Shown one piece after another: positions 1-11,449 of a stretch of 64,000 nucleotides of DNA. The stretch is taken from contig NC_134749.1 of NCBI RefSeq assembly GCF_050436995.1, forward strand, positions 13,720,001 to 13,784,000, given 5' to 3'. Source of the stretch: Anticarsia gemmatalis. Its lineage: Eukaryota; Arthropoda; Insecta; Lepidoptera; Erebidae. The number at the start of each line of letters is the position of its first letter. Position 1 is the stretch's first letter. The translations under genes were made by a program, and so were the position numbers. Below the pieces are notes generated by a model. That model did not search any database, was not told the DNA's origin, and was given only the letters and a program-made list of their open reading frames with translations.

Positions 1-2189
1 AAATTATTTCTTAGGCTTTCTTTTATCATTTTAATCTTACGGTGTGATCTTAAAACGAGGCTGGTACATTTTCTTTCCATTTAATACCGTAATGATCGTA
101 CTCTATAATTTAACCTGCTCTTTTTACGCTTTTTCTATTAAAGTGGTAGTATATTTCAACCCCTTTTAAAGGGTTTTGTTAGTAAAATGCGTTTCTACGT
201 GACGTGCTTGATAAATGAGGGTTCGCTCTTTTAAAGATACAATTTGGCGAATTTTCAATAAGTAAACGATAATGCCTTTGGTATGAAGTTAAAAGAAATT
301 GTATAGTGGACATTCTTATGTTAAAGTTGTGTTTTGGATTATATTTCTAAAATAAATTTTGTTTTCAGATCACGCCTCGTATTATATAAATTAAAAATCG
401 TACGATTTTCTGTCTCTTTCTTTTACTTATGCAATTTAACTAGACCATTGAGATATAATAGACTATTTAGATTATTCGAGAGGCTTTGAAAAGTTGAATG
501 CACGTGACAAACTCCTTTTGTTAACGCCATTAAAAAGAAACTATAGTCTTGAGTCAAGGATCTACTGAAAATTCACTTTCTGTATCGATTGACTATCATA
601 AGTAAATAAAAAGTAAAGTTAAGTGTCAGCATTTGACCTAAATGAATAAGCGATTTGATTTAACTTTGATTTTCTCTTAAAAGTACAACGACTGAAAACT
701 GAAACGATATTCAACTAAAATGGCAAGTAAATTATTTTTCTATTTTCAAAACGTTCGAGTGGTAGATACAACGTGAGATGTAGTGTCCTTCAATATTATG
801 TAGGTTAGTTGTTTCTTATTATGTGTTTGTGAGTAGCTTCCACAAAACGAAGCAGGAAAAATACATTTAACTTCTGCTCACAGAAATACTTGGAACTATC
901 AGTTCACATCGAACTAAAATAGTTTCCAAAAGAAATGAATTTTCCGAAAACATTGATTCAAAAGAACTTTTAAACTTTTTAGTATTCTATTAAACTACGA
1001 TAAGTGATACTTGTTCAAAGAAATACAAATGTTAATCAACAAACAGCAAACATTATACGAAATCCTGAGGATTCCTAGAATTCGGTCCGCAAGTTCCGTT
1101 ACTCACATAACAACGATTTAGATTACTCTACGAAGCGAACGTGAATGTAGGGTTTCGATTTGTCAATATTGGGTCCAGGGATTAAACTGGAAGGCTCGTA
1201 GGACACGTCATGACAAATAAAAGGGGTCGATACTGTATCGGTTTTCGCTTCGCTATAAATAAAATTATATGTGCTACAAGTTATGTCGCTAAGCCATGGA
1301 ATCGCTTGGTCAATGACTTTTCTTGCATAGTTACAGAATGGAACTCCCGCACTTCAAATGTATAATATCACAATTTATTCATACAAATATAACCAAAGTA
1401 CGTAAATTCTATATTATATGACAAATTGTAATGTCACCGACGGTACACGAATTGAAAGTGCCATTGCACAGTACGCATCATTCAAAACTTTATTCTTTAT
1501 CTTTTTATTACTAAACACAATATAATAGCATAGCACAATAGTTAGCATTGCCACTGGCAAAAAAGCATCTTTTTAAACAATAACAAATTACTACCAATCT
1601 AAAAACGATATTTTGTGGACCAATCACTTGCAAAACGACTTAATGTATTGAACTTCATATTTTCAGTATTTATGTTAAATATGGACATTTAAATGCGCTA
1701 ACACGGTTGAGGTAATTGCACTAAGTCCTAATATGTCTTAAGAAGGCACTGTGTAAATACGTACCCACGTACTCAGTCATACCGCTCTCAGGTTGTAGAG
1801 AATCAATCTAGATGTCCCGCTAAAAGCTTATTAATGTTTGAGGTGTAGCTAGAGGCGATAGTCAGGTCTTGGGCAAAATGCCAGCGCTACACTTAAATAT
1901 TATATTCGTTGTAAGGGTAAAAGATAGGATTAGTATGTTTTACTGTTTATATACAAATAGTGTATAACGTAATGGGAGATATTTTTATTCCTTATAAAGA
2001 TTTGACTAATATCACGACAATATTTTTCCTATTTTAGAAGCTTAGCTAGATTTTATGAAACAATATAAACATTTGAAGTAATTAAAGTTCTAACTTATTT
2101 GAAATTATATATAATAGGACCGCTTTTATATAAAAATACGTATTTAGTGAAAAACAAATTATTTTTCCAAATTTCTAAAACATAATATA
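1..2189. other. AT-rich stretch without recognised genes
   Basis: No coding exon, RNA gene or well-preserved repeat is visible. Open frames are short and have no recognisable domains. A weak match to the short MITE end (GTTGTAGAGAATCAATC) lies near 1793-1810 but is too degraded to call. Confidence 0.5.
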
Positions 2190-2443
2190 CTAGCTGACCC
2201 GCGCAACTTCGCTTGCGTCACATAAGAGAGAATCATAATTTTCCCCGTTTTTGTAACATTTTTCGTTGCTACTCCGCTCCTAATGGTCGTAGCGTGATGT
2301 TATATAGCCTATAGCCTTCCTCGATAAATGGACTATCTAACACTGAAATAATTTTTCAAATCGGACCAGTAGTTCCTGAGATTAGCGCGTTCAAACAAAC
2401 AAACAAACAAACTCTTCAGCTTTATAATATTAGTAAGTATAGA
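2190..2443 (-). mobile_element. Non-autonomous Helitron (Lep1-like), family A
   Basis: Read on the minus strand it starts TCTATACTTACTAATATTA, has the TTTGTTTGTTTG run and ends GCGGGTCAGCTAG. The 3' end has the Helitron signature: a CGCAA/TTGCG hairpin with GCGAAG loop about ten bases before CTAG. It lies between T and A hosts with no target duplication, as Helitrons do. It has no coding capacity. Confidence 0.8.
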
Positions 2444-3200
2444 TAAAGAAGTTTGAGATGAAGATGACTATCGTCTACGTAAAACAGCTTTTAAACTATG
2501 CACATGACCTCAACGCACCTAAAAATTAACACTACATTCATTCACAAAACTATAAAGAATCCAGCTAGCCAATTTTTAAATGTAAACCCAACCAATCAAC
2601 ACAAATGCCGAAAGTCACTCAACACTGTGAACACCAAATTCAATTTCCTTTTCCCTGCCAAATCAAAGTTGGCAAGACACTTCAGTTCTGTTCTACACTA
2701 CTGCGGTGCATTGCGAAGGCTTTCAGGTGCCATTCATAGACATCACAAAGGAGCCTTCGTGTACTGAATACGTAGATTTTGTAAAGGAATATCTTGACTT
2801 TCCTTATGGATTAGATCGCTTTGTTTTAGAATATAATAGGAACAATGAACATATATGTGTGATATTGAAGGCATTTAGGTATTGATTGATTTCTATGAAT
2901 GTGTTTGAAATAAAAGAAAGTATGTATGGTTCGTGGTGTTCTAAATTCTCCAAATATCATAAAAAAAGACATGTTGATTCCTATGTTAGGAATGGCTTTC
3001 GATTTGTGGAAATGTTTAGTAATATTCTTGTGCACTTGGGCAGTACCAAAGGAATTATTGTACCACACTAACATAAAGACTATATGATGATTTTGACTTC
3101 ATCATAACATAAACTTTGCTATGTTAGATTTGTTTTTCTCTTTTTTCACGAATTTTAATCGCCTTCAGTTAGGAAATTAGTTTTTTTTTAGGATTTTGCC
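2444..3200. other. No supported gene
   Basis: Two overlapping open frames on opposite strands (2826-3074 and 2886-3071) and one at 2498-2767 occur here. None shows a domain, splice context or biased composition, and they look like chance frames. Confidence 0.45.
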
Positions 3201-3204
3201 GTAC

Positions 3205-3292
3205 ACAATTTGAGTTTCCCTATGAGGCCGACATGGCCTTTTTTTTGGCTAAAGGCCTTGCCAATAAATTTGATTAAAAAAAAAATATAAAC
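3205..3292 (+). mobile_element. 3' tail of a truncated non-LTR retrotransposon
   Basis: A GC-richer segment with GGCCGACATGGCC is followed by GGCTAAAGGCCTTGCC, an AATAAA signal and an A-tract at about 3277-3287. This arrangement is the usual 3' end of insect LINE-like elements. A short related piece (TTGGCCAATAAAGGCC) occurs near 52442. No reverse transcriptase remains. Confidence 0.45.
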
Positions 3293-3664
3293 TTAATTCT
3301 AATCCAGGAGGACAGAGGCGAAGCTAAAAGCCGGTACAGCAATAAAATTTTTGTCCATCGAAATACCACATGAAGTTCCTTATTTCCCAAACAAATTAAT
3401 TCACAAAATACGAATTGTTACATGTAAAATTCCCAACTTCTAAGAAACTCCTTATCACTGGTATCCACGGAGCTCAAATCATCGCTGTCATTTATTGGGA
3501 GATCAAGTCAATGTGTTCCAAGAAATGAAAATTAAATGTATTAAGATTGACTTGAATCACGTAAATTCCCTTGACAACAAATAAATGTTAGAAAAAATCA
3601 CTTACAATCCAAAAACCACTAACGATTTATTTGTTTCGTGTCTCTCGTTGTGCTAAAAATTATG

Positions 3665-4190
3665 TATAGCGCGATTTTTTATAGTTGACACTATTGACAA
3701 GTAAGCATTTGACGTTAAAATGACTTAAAAAATAGTTCTTCATTAATCTGCTAGGGGCGTTGATCATGCTTTCAAATAAAATTTATTTTATTGATAGTTG
3801 TTGATAGAGAAAACGAATCTGTTGACTGTAACAGTTTTTAGAAAGCAAACATTACAACCTCGATGCATAAAGTACTAGTAAATAGGCGCGGTTCTGTTCG
3901 CCCACACATCGGTAACCTTTATTTCCGTCCTCTATCCATAATCTTTTAAAAGACCTAGCCTGGAATTTCAATTATACGGTGTAAATGTGTTCAGTAGTTT
4001 AGCCGTACAAACGAAACAGACATACAAACTGACCTTCGTATTTATAATAATTATGAAGTTTAGTATGAACCGCTGAATAAAACTGGTTTGTCAAGCATAA
4101 CGTTAGAGGTGCTGATCAATATTCTATACAAAAATTCTCGACAGCTATTCAATGAATAGTATCTCTGAAACGAATCGTGATGTTATCAAT
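3665..4190. repeat. Degraded MITE and Helitron fragments
   Basis: About 3665-3850 and 4100-4185 show the diagnostic core of the short MITE family seen at 30985 (AGAGGTGCTGATCA and a nearby TCTCGACAGCTA). About 3860-4065 resembles a decayed Helitron read in reverse, ending in a stretch like TCGTATTTATAATAATTA. All are too eroded for exact borders. Confidence 0.35.
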
Positions 4191-5107
4191 CATGATCTTC
4201 TAACATCTTCAAATACATTCATCTTGCAATAAACACGATATATTCCAAGTTACAAGGTCAAACGTTCCTGCGAAGTCACTAGTTATATGAATATTTGAAC
4301 CGTTCAGTGGTGAGCCTTGAATGTAATATCGGTTTGTTGTTCTAATAGAACCTTTGGGTATGTTTATCTACTATTTAATAGGAATTGTTTCATGTTTTGA
4401 TGTTGCTATGCTACTAAGTCTTTTGATTTCCATAAAGAGGCCCTTTTCTTCTCCAGAATTAAAGTCCTACGATGAAAGTTAAGCAACTAACACATACTTC
4501 AAAATTATTGCACGAGTTTTGTTGCGCACGTGTACACATTTTCTGTACCTATAGTTGGTAAAACTGTTGTCCTAAGTTTTAATATGCTAGTAGGCTAAAA
4601 TGTCTCCTCAACTTTTATCAAGTGTAGTATGTTGTGGAAGTGATGTTTCTTAAAAGAAAATATATGGAAATCAATCAGCAGGTGTGATTGTATTTACTTA
4701 ATTTTTAACACAAGATAAACTCGTAGGCCTAAATTTTATTCCCGTTGAAACACAACCAACGAACAGGCATAGCTACTTTCGTTTTAATCATATTATACGG
4801 ATTTAAAATCAAATTTCTTAACTCTCAAGCATGCATTTCACCACATTTACTGATTTATTTCATTCCATTTTTCTTCCCATTTTAATAAACAAGTCAATCT
4901 ATCCACCGAAAGGTTACTTACCTCTACGCCATGATTAATGACGTGTAACCCAAGTTGATGTGTTGTGACGTCAGAAGTGTTAGGTTTCACTCATAATGCG
5001 TTTTGTATGAAACGAAGTGAAATGCGTCTGCGATGGCTAGAAGCGTGGGTGTTTTATTTTTAGTTTGCTAATAATACGGATAGATGAGATGTTTATAGTA
5101 TTGCTCC

Positions 5108-5290
5108 GACTGTCTCCGTAGCACAGTGATTTAGGTCGCCACGCCGTGGGTTCGATTCCGACACGGGACAATAATTTGTGCGATCCACAAACAGTTGTTT
5201 CAGCTCTGGTTGTACTTTGTGTCTGCTGTTTGTATGTTTGTAAAAGTCTCCGAGACACAAGCGCAATTCTTAGTGCGGGAGTTGCCTTCA
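5108..5290 (+). mobile_element. tRNA-headed SINE (family T1)
   Basis: The head GACTGTCTCCGTAGCACAGT resembles a tRNA 5' half, and a polymerase III B box GGTTCGATTCC follows at 5149-5159. The body contains GTTGTACTTTGTGTC and ends near GCGGGAGTTGCC. Two other copies are at 20461 and 30443. The middle of the head is shortened here relative to 20461 (the GGTGGTAG part is lost). Confidence 0.75.
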
Positions 5291-5757
5291 AACTACAAAT
5301 AGTAAGTAAAGATATAGCTTAGTAAATATTTGCATTTTTTATTGATAGTTTAGTTCAGTTCTTGGTAGAAAATAAAAATGATGAACATAAGTCGATTAAT
5401 CTGATTGACAGATTAATTGACGTACTTGTGGTCGGTAGTGTACATGACAGCTGACTTCGAGGTCGTTTCTACACGCAGTTTAAAGCGGTAGTCAGAGATT
5501 TTAGATAAGAAGGAATCTTAGCCCCACAAATTAAGACTCATTTTTGTCATCTATTGTGAAGAAAATATTTTCAAATAAGTCCTAAGCCTCGGTTGCTAGA
5601 GCAATTAGTTTTATTTTATTTAGCTTATTGCAAATTAATTCATTCTTAATTTAGTACTGAGACGTGTAGCGCGCTTTCCATTTTTTTCTTTAGATTAAGC
5701 TAATTTTGAATGTTGTAAATAATATATATTATTTTAAATTTTCTGCTAGTAAAATAA

Positions 5758-5828
5758 AAAACCCAACCCGCACTTGGCCAGCGTGGTGGACTCAAGGCTT
5801 AAACCCTCCCCTTTGTTCGGAGAATTGA
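5758..5828 (+). repeat. Fragment of SINE family S
   Basis: It matches the 3' part of the SINE at 43918 (CCCGCACTTGGCCAGCGTGG and GGACTCAAGGC). The tRNA-like head and the final tail are missing, so it is a dead fragment. Confidence 0.6.
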
Positions 5829-6204
5829 AAATGCATAAGAATATAAGTTATGTGGGTTTATAGATCTACATAAATATAAATGAATGATTATAATATTTAC
5901 TTTACTAGCACCGACCCTGTTTAGTTATACTCGTGTAATCACAATCAAAGACTAGCCAAAGGCGTCACTCAAGGAGCATTTCTTAGAATATCGTATTGCT
6001 ATTCAAATGTTCCTGATACCGTTGTTACTGAGAAGTAATTTATGTTATGATATCTGTATTAATAATTAATTGGTTTCCGGGATTTATGAGACAAGAAATA
6101 AGCTACTGTCTTCATAATGAAATTATATTTTACTACTTTTTTTCCTGTTTTTCAGCATAGTAAACACAGGCTGACCCTCTCGCCAAATTTGCCACCAGCT
6201 ATCA

Positions 6205-6370
6205 GTTAGCTTGTAAAACTAAAAGTGTGGAGCCTCAATGAGGCGAGGTGCAGGTGGAGGGCACTGGAGAGTTTTTAGGTCCCAGCACCCAGATGCCCCC
6301 CGCGTTTGCACCTCTCATCTCTACACTCTAAGGATTGAGCCCGAAAGCGGCTAGCCGGATACAGTTTAAT
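6205..6370 (+). mobile_element. Truncated non-LTR retrotransposon 3' region
   Basis: This GC-rich island contains CAATGAGGCGAGGTGCAGG, GGCACTGGAGAGTTTTTAGG and GAGCCCGAAAGCGGCTAGCC. It shares the first blocks with 56115-56230 and resembles 3' untranslated regions of lepidopteran R1-type LINEs. No coding domain is left and no poly(A) is preserved. Confidence 0.45.
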
Positions 6371-6934
6371 AGAATGCAACCGCCCAAAAATTCGTGGCGG
6401 TTAAGTGCGTACAATAAGAGCTTGTATATTAAACAGTAAAAGTGGTTAACCTGTAGTGTGTAAAGAGCTTACGAAATTATATTAAGAGTTATATTTGTAT
6501 TATAAATAACTTCAAATTATTATATTTTAACAGCACTTAGTCAGACGTATACTATTGCAGATTCAATTATGTAACGCGTTATACTACACTGAGATCAAAT
6601 TACATCAAAACTCTACCCATAAAAGCAACAATACCATAAACCACTAAGAACTACTAGATTACTCCGACATTTAGTTTAATTTACACTCGTATAGGCTTCA
6701 ACGTATTGTCTGCGGTCTCGTCTGAAAGTGACAGGGTTATAATCGGCTTATATTCGCCTCTGTGTTGCAACCTTGTCGTTCTATAATTGAAATAGAACTA
6801 TTTCTTCCCTATAAATTGTTGCATTTCTCGAATGTTTTTTTATTTATTTTAACTGTTTTAAATGTGGAAATCGAACCCATGACCTTCATCGCACTAAAGC
6901 GGCATGTTATTGTCTATATTGTCATATATAACCA

Positions 6935-7202
6935 CTAGCTGACCCGCGCAACTTCGCTTGCGTCACATAAGAGAGAATGGGTCATAATTTTCCCCGTTTT
7001 TGTAACATTTTTCATTGCTACTCCGCTCCTAATGACCGTAGCGTGATGTTATATAGCCTATAGCCTTCCTCGATAAATAGGCTATCTAACACTGAAAGAA
7101 TTTTTCAAATCGGACCAGTAGTTCCTGAGATTAACGCGTTCAAACAAACAAACAAACAAACAATCTCTTCAGCTTTATAATATTAGTATAGATTAGTATA
7201 GA
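6935..7202 (-). mobile_element. Non-autonomous Helitron, family A
   Basis: CTAG at 6935 followed by CTGACCCGCGCAACTTCGC marks the 3' end on the minus strand, and TCTATACTAATC...TATAC marks the 5' end. The last ten bases are doubled (TTAGTATAGA twice), giving two possible 5' ends at 7192 and 7202. It has no coding capacity. Confidence 0.8.
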
Positions 7203-7347
7203 TAACGACACTAATTCTGTAAGGTTAAGCCAACGATACATCAATTACTGAATTTGTGAATAAGGTATTACAAAAATACAATAATTAAAAGCAGTTAAGA
7301 ACAGTTTTTACATCATAAATAAAAGCTAAGTATACATAAATTATGTA

Positions 7348-7480
7348 CAATGTACATTGTACATACATACATTCATTCATAACATAAAGCCGGTTATACC
7401 CGAAGGTGTAGGCAGAAGTGTATGAAATAAACCACGTTTAGCCATTAACAATGTTAGTCTCATGTAATAGGAGACAAGTC
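7348..7480 (+). repeat. Lepidopteran dispersed repeat fragment (CATACATA / GTAGGCAG type)
   Basis: A CATACATACATTCATTCATA run leads into CCGAAGGTGTAGGCAGAAG. Related fragments are at 26965-27075, 41518-41590 and 49535-49610. This looks like one old dispersed element of unknown class. Confidence 0.4.
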
Positions 7481-7730
7481 TATGGTCATATAACTGAACA
7501 TACGCAACTCTATATTGTAAAAGCTCGTCATAAAGAAAATAACGTCACAAGAACTATTTTTCTAGAACCTTTCAGTACTAACTACATACAAAGCCCTGAC
7601 GTCACTACTTAAAGACAAAGATCTCCACCTACCCACATTTACTCTTCAAAACAATGACTATATAAACACTAGTGTTATCTGAAATCAGGTGAAATAGCGT
7701 CACACTAAAAATAGCCTTGATTCAGGAAAA

Positions 7731-7961
7731 TCTATACTAATATTATAAAGCTGGAGAGTTTGTTTGTTTGTTTGTTTGAACGCGCTAATCTCAGGAACTA
7801 CTGAACCGATTTGAAAAATTCTTTCAGTGTTAGATAACCTATTTATCGAGGAAGGCTATAGGCTATATATCATCACGCTACGACCAATAGCAGCAGAGTA
7901 CCAGTAAAATTTCTCCCATTCTCTCTTATGTGATGCAAGCGAAGTTGCGCGGGTCAGCCAG
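7731..7961 (+). mobile_element. Non-autonomous Helitron, family A, with damaged 3' terminus
   Basis: The 5' end TCTATACTAATATTATAAAG is intact. The 3' hairpin survives (GCAAGCGAAGTTGC), but the terminal CTAG is changed to CCAG at 7958-7961. It lies in opposite orientation to the copy 530 bases upstream. Confidence 0.78.
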
Positions 7962-9504
7962 TCCTTTCTAAAAGTAAGACTGTCTGACTATTACACCTTT
8001 ATTGTTACACTATTGAATTATGATAACTAAGTCTTACATGGACGATAAGAATAATATTAAACTATTCATTTATTTAATTCAAATGCTGACTCATAAGATA
8101 ATCGTAATAACAGTTACTGAAATTACTACTAGCTCGGTGCCTTTTAAGAAGCGCTAGCAAGAAACTTACGGTAACTCCTTTTAATCGTCAAATGATTTAG
8201 AATTTAGAATGTGGTTGATTTACGAGAAGAGCATTCGGTAAGCTAAGTTTATATGTAAAATATAAAACCTGAATGCTGTAATTCAGGAGCTAATGGGTGG
8301 AGCCGCGTGGTTTAGCTAGTATACATAGCCTATATTTTATGAATGAATCACGTAAACAGTAATTTGTCACGCCGTAACTTCGAAGATAAAATTAGCCTTT
8401 CATTCTAAAAACACGTAATGTTCGAACCCACTCGAAACTTGACGCTGAGAAAAATAGCACCTTTAAAATGTCTTTTTATATAAGTTTCTTTCGTGACTTT
8501 ACTTCAAATTCTTTACAAAAATAAAAGTTATCGTCATCGTAGACGCTGTCAGCAAAAAGTCTTTACAGATGCCAAGTTTTTAAAATAATATTATTATGAT
8601 ATTTGTTCAACTACACTTCTGTACTAGTGTGCCAAATGTAAGTTAGGTGGCTTCTAAAATACAGGCATTATGGCATTTATTTTATTAAAAATAGACAATA
8701 AATTTTATTAAGCTCGCCCCCTAATTCATGTGACTAACATATTACAGACTTATATAATTCTGTCTACAACTCCGTTTATAGCGAGCGTGATATAATGTAT
8801 ATTGATTCACTCGATACAATCATATCGATTTTATGTCAAATATTCGATAGTGTTTGACAGGACATCAAACCCCAATCAAATATGTTGACGAAAGCGGATC
8901 AATACTCTACACAATGCTGACAAGATCGGTAGGTATTTTATCTAACTGTTGTTTTAGGCTTGATGAGGATATTTCAAGTTTGAAAGCATCCTATTATATA
9001 CAGGAACAATGTAAATATGTGCTTTGATTGATTAGTTACGAAACAGGTAAGGCCTCCATCAATAACTTTTAAATTATGCTAATTTTGTCAAATTGAGGGC
9101 ATATTTTTGTACTTTAGACTTATTTTCTATATGTAACATAATGAAATGCAAGAATATCGCTCACAGATCTAAAATAATATTATATATTATTGTGCAAAAT
9201 GAAGGTTTAATAAATAACTCCAATCCCCTAAACTAAAATACGAGCAAAGTTATTTTTCACTCCATTTGTTTCCAAATTTTTATTTGAGGTGAAATACATT
9301 ATTCATATTCACTGCAATAGTTTATTGAAAAACATATTTCAGTTCATAAAAATATTCTTGCGCAATATTTTTTTAACACATTTTCAAATACATTTCATCT
9401 AAAACAAAATGGTATAACAAATTGCTTTCATACATCAAATCATCAAAATAAAACGGTAGTTTGCAGAAAATATTTTTATCAATGAGTAGTGAGGTCGTTT
9501 TATG
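7962..9504. other. No supported gene upstream of the receptor
   Basis: AT-rich DNA without clear repeats or exons. Enhancers could lie here but nothing in the sequence identifies them. Confidence 0.4.
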
Positions 9505-9537
9505 ATCGTTCTGTCTCTTTCGCACGCCGTCTGTCAT

Positions 9538-9769
9538 TCAGTGAGCTACCGAGCTTTCCGCGTACCGCACGTCGACTGAAAGCTACTGAAACTCTCGCGA
9601 AATATCGAAGTTACGAAACAAGTTTCAAAACTGATTTTAACGAATAATATCAGATTTATTCATAGTGCTTTTGAATAAAAAGTGTTTTTGTGAAATTTTA
9701 AATAAAAATGATAAATAAAAGTGTTAAAACAATTAGTGAAGTGTCATTAAATTTAAATTAATTTTCAAA
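9538..9769 (+). promoter_or_regulatory. Candidate initiator and 5' leader of the receptor gene
   Basis: TCAGT at 9538-9542 matches the arthropod initiator. It sits in a locally GC-richer stretch (about 9505-9600) that stands out from AT-rich surroundings. The leader from about 9600 to 9769 is AT-rich with a purine-rich approach to the start codon. No clear DPE is present at the expected spacing and no TATA box was seen, so the start site is an inference. The first exon may instead begin elsewhere or the leader may be spliced. Confidence 0.35.
9708..9761 (+). other. Upstream ORF in the receptor leader
   Basis: An ATG preceded by AAAA opens a 17-codon frame ending in TAA at 9759-9761, eight bases before the main start codon and in another frame. 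Its context is as good as that of the main ATG, so scanning ribosomes would plausibly meet it first and re-initiation would be hampered by the short gap. It could lower translation of the receptor. This holds only if transcription begins upstream of 9708. Confidence 0.4.
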
Positions 9770-9978
9770 ATGTTTTCCAATTTAAGTTTGAATGACTTGG
9801 GGGCGTTGCATAATTTGACTGCCGCGTTGAACGGCAGTTTTCAGTTCGGTTCCGAGCTGGACATATTTTTTCAGCCTGAAAATGTTCTCATAACTTTATA
9901 CGTGCCTATTATTTTATTGTCTATGGTGGCAAATATACTGCTTATAGTTGTTGCGGTGAAGTGTAATTATACTAAAAG
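9770..9978 (+). CDS. First coding exon of a class A (rhodopsin-like) GPCR, probably a neuropeptide-type receptor
   Basis: The exon encodes 69 complete codons plus two bases of the next. Residues 1-37 form an extracellular N terminus without an obvious signal peptide and carry three N-glycosylation sequons (Asn4-Leu-Ser, Asn15-Leu-Thr, Asn21-Gly-Ser). Residues about 39-63 form one strongly hydrophobic helix with Asn55 at the conserved TM1 position 1.50 (here Ala-Asn rather than the usual Gly-Asn). The basic segment KCNYTKR then begins intracellular loop 1. The start codon has a good context (CAAAATG) and follows an in-frame-independent leader. The reading frame ends at AG|GTGAGT, a strong donor splitting the Arg codon (phase 2), and introns in this loop are common in insect peptide GPCRs. 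TM2-TM7 are not in this exon and I did not find them downstream, so the ligand class cannot be stated. A TM1 look-alike in an unrelated multipass protein is the main alternative. Confidence 0.72.
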
Positions 9979-9984
9979 GTGAGT
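9979..9984 (+). other. 5' splice donor of the receptor exon
   Basis: GTGAGT follows exon-end AAAAG directly and matches the metazoan donor consensus. The intron is phase 2. The conceptual ORF runs only three bases past the donor before a stop (TGA), which fits an exon boundary rather than a 70-residue protein. No matching acceptor was identified in the window. Confidence 0.7.
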
Positions 9985-10700
9985 TATTTATGGCTAATTT
10001 ATTTAATGATAAGTACCAATAGAGAGATTTATGACTAGTGTTATTTTATTGATGGGGACTTGGATTTATAAGGTGTCAACTACTGAATTCGGAATAACAA
10101 ATCGTCTACAGTTTATTTTACTAGACTCTAGAACTTTATTTTTAATATAATGTTCTGTCGCTTAGTAAATTAGTGTCTGTGTAGTGTATTCAATCGTTTT
10201 TGATCGCAATTACACAATCGTTTTGGATAAATGAAACTACTGCGTGTTAAGTTACACTACGTTTTTTAATCACTACTTTCTTAAGTATTAAAAAAACGTT
10301 TCATCGTTAAAAATGCGGAAATATTCAAAGCTTATGTTTTATTGAAAATACTAACTTTTACGGATAAAATGGAAATTTAAACTTCTTGCAAATATAAAAA
10401 AAAATATTTCATTCTGAAATTCGGCGTCCAACTGTAACTCAAAGTATTTTATATTGCCAATGTCGTACAAGAAACCGTGTAACACAAAAGTAAAGGGATC
10501 TCTTCGGTCTCAAAGTATAAACAAATTAGCATATTTGTTCCCAGTCCGGAAGATATACGCACTTAAAGAGTTAGTGTTGAGAACGTGGGTACAATACTTA
10601 CTAGCTTTGTAAATATGTATGTGGGACGTCTGTATAATGTATATATTTTGTATACATAGGAAAGACTTTTGATATTGTGCCAATAAAAAAATACGATTCC

Positions 10701-10813
10701 GGGGGGCTATCGCGTATTTCAGTTGACAACTATTTAAAAGCTACTGTGCTGTACATTGATACAACATAGTGGCTTTAAAATAGTTATCAACTGAAATACG
10801 TGATAGTCCCCCT
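10701..10813. mobile_element. Palindromic foldback MITE
   Basis: Left arm GGGGGGCTATCGCGTATTTC and right arm GAAATACGTGATAGTCCCCC are inverted copies, and pairing continues inward through CAGTTGACAACTATTTAAAAG. Arms are about 50 bases with a few mismatches and a short central loop. It lies 720 bases inside the presumed receptor intron. Confidence 0.65.
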
Positions 10814-11449
10814 GGAGCGCTTTAATTTTGTCTTCCTGATAATTTCAGGATTACACTTTTATGTTGGAGATACAATAAGCTTACATACAAGCTTTTCATG
10901 AAATGTTTATTTTTATATTAATATATTTTTTTGATTTGTTCTTTATTTGAATCACTTTAGATCGCTGTAAATTATTTATTTGTCAATGGAATTTTGTAAG
11001 TATTGTGTAGTGACATTGTTTCTATTTACTTCTACGGGGAAAAATGTTTATATATGTATGCTAAAAATAAAACAAACTTATTATACCAAAGGTGAACGCT
11101 ATGTTTGAACTCAGTGGTACTAAAATAAAATGGTTTAATCCACTGAGAATCCCCACAGGATCCTTGTAATGTAATAAGCGAATAATTTAACCGTCATAAT
11201 TTATTGAATCACTTATCTTGTAGTATGTTGGTAAGCTTATTATAAGTTTACTTCATGTATTAGATAGAGTCTTACCAGTTCTTTTTATTATCTCTGACCT
11301 TTTCGCGGTTTAATCTTGCATTTGTACCTAATGAATTTTGTTGATAAAAGTATTTTTTTACGCCAACGCAAAACGGTTAAACTTGCTTTAAACTTTTGAA
11401 GTATTATGAAATTATTATCACTTATTCTAACACTAAAAGAGAACTTCGT

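Noticed and set aside
2826..3074. Mirror open frames on both strands
   Set aside because: They overlap almost completely, have no recognisable domain and lie in AT-rich DNA without splice signals.
5037..5291. 84-codon minus-strand frame
   Set aside because: Lies over the tRNA-headed SINE at 5108; such frames with a VGIEPTAW-like stretch are a known artefact of SINE B boxes.
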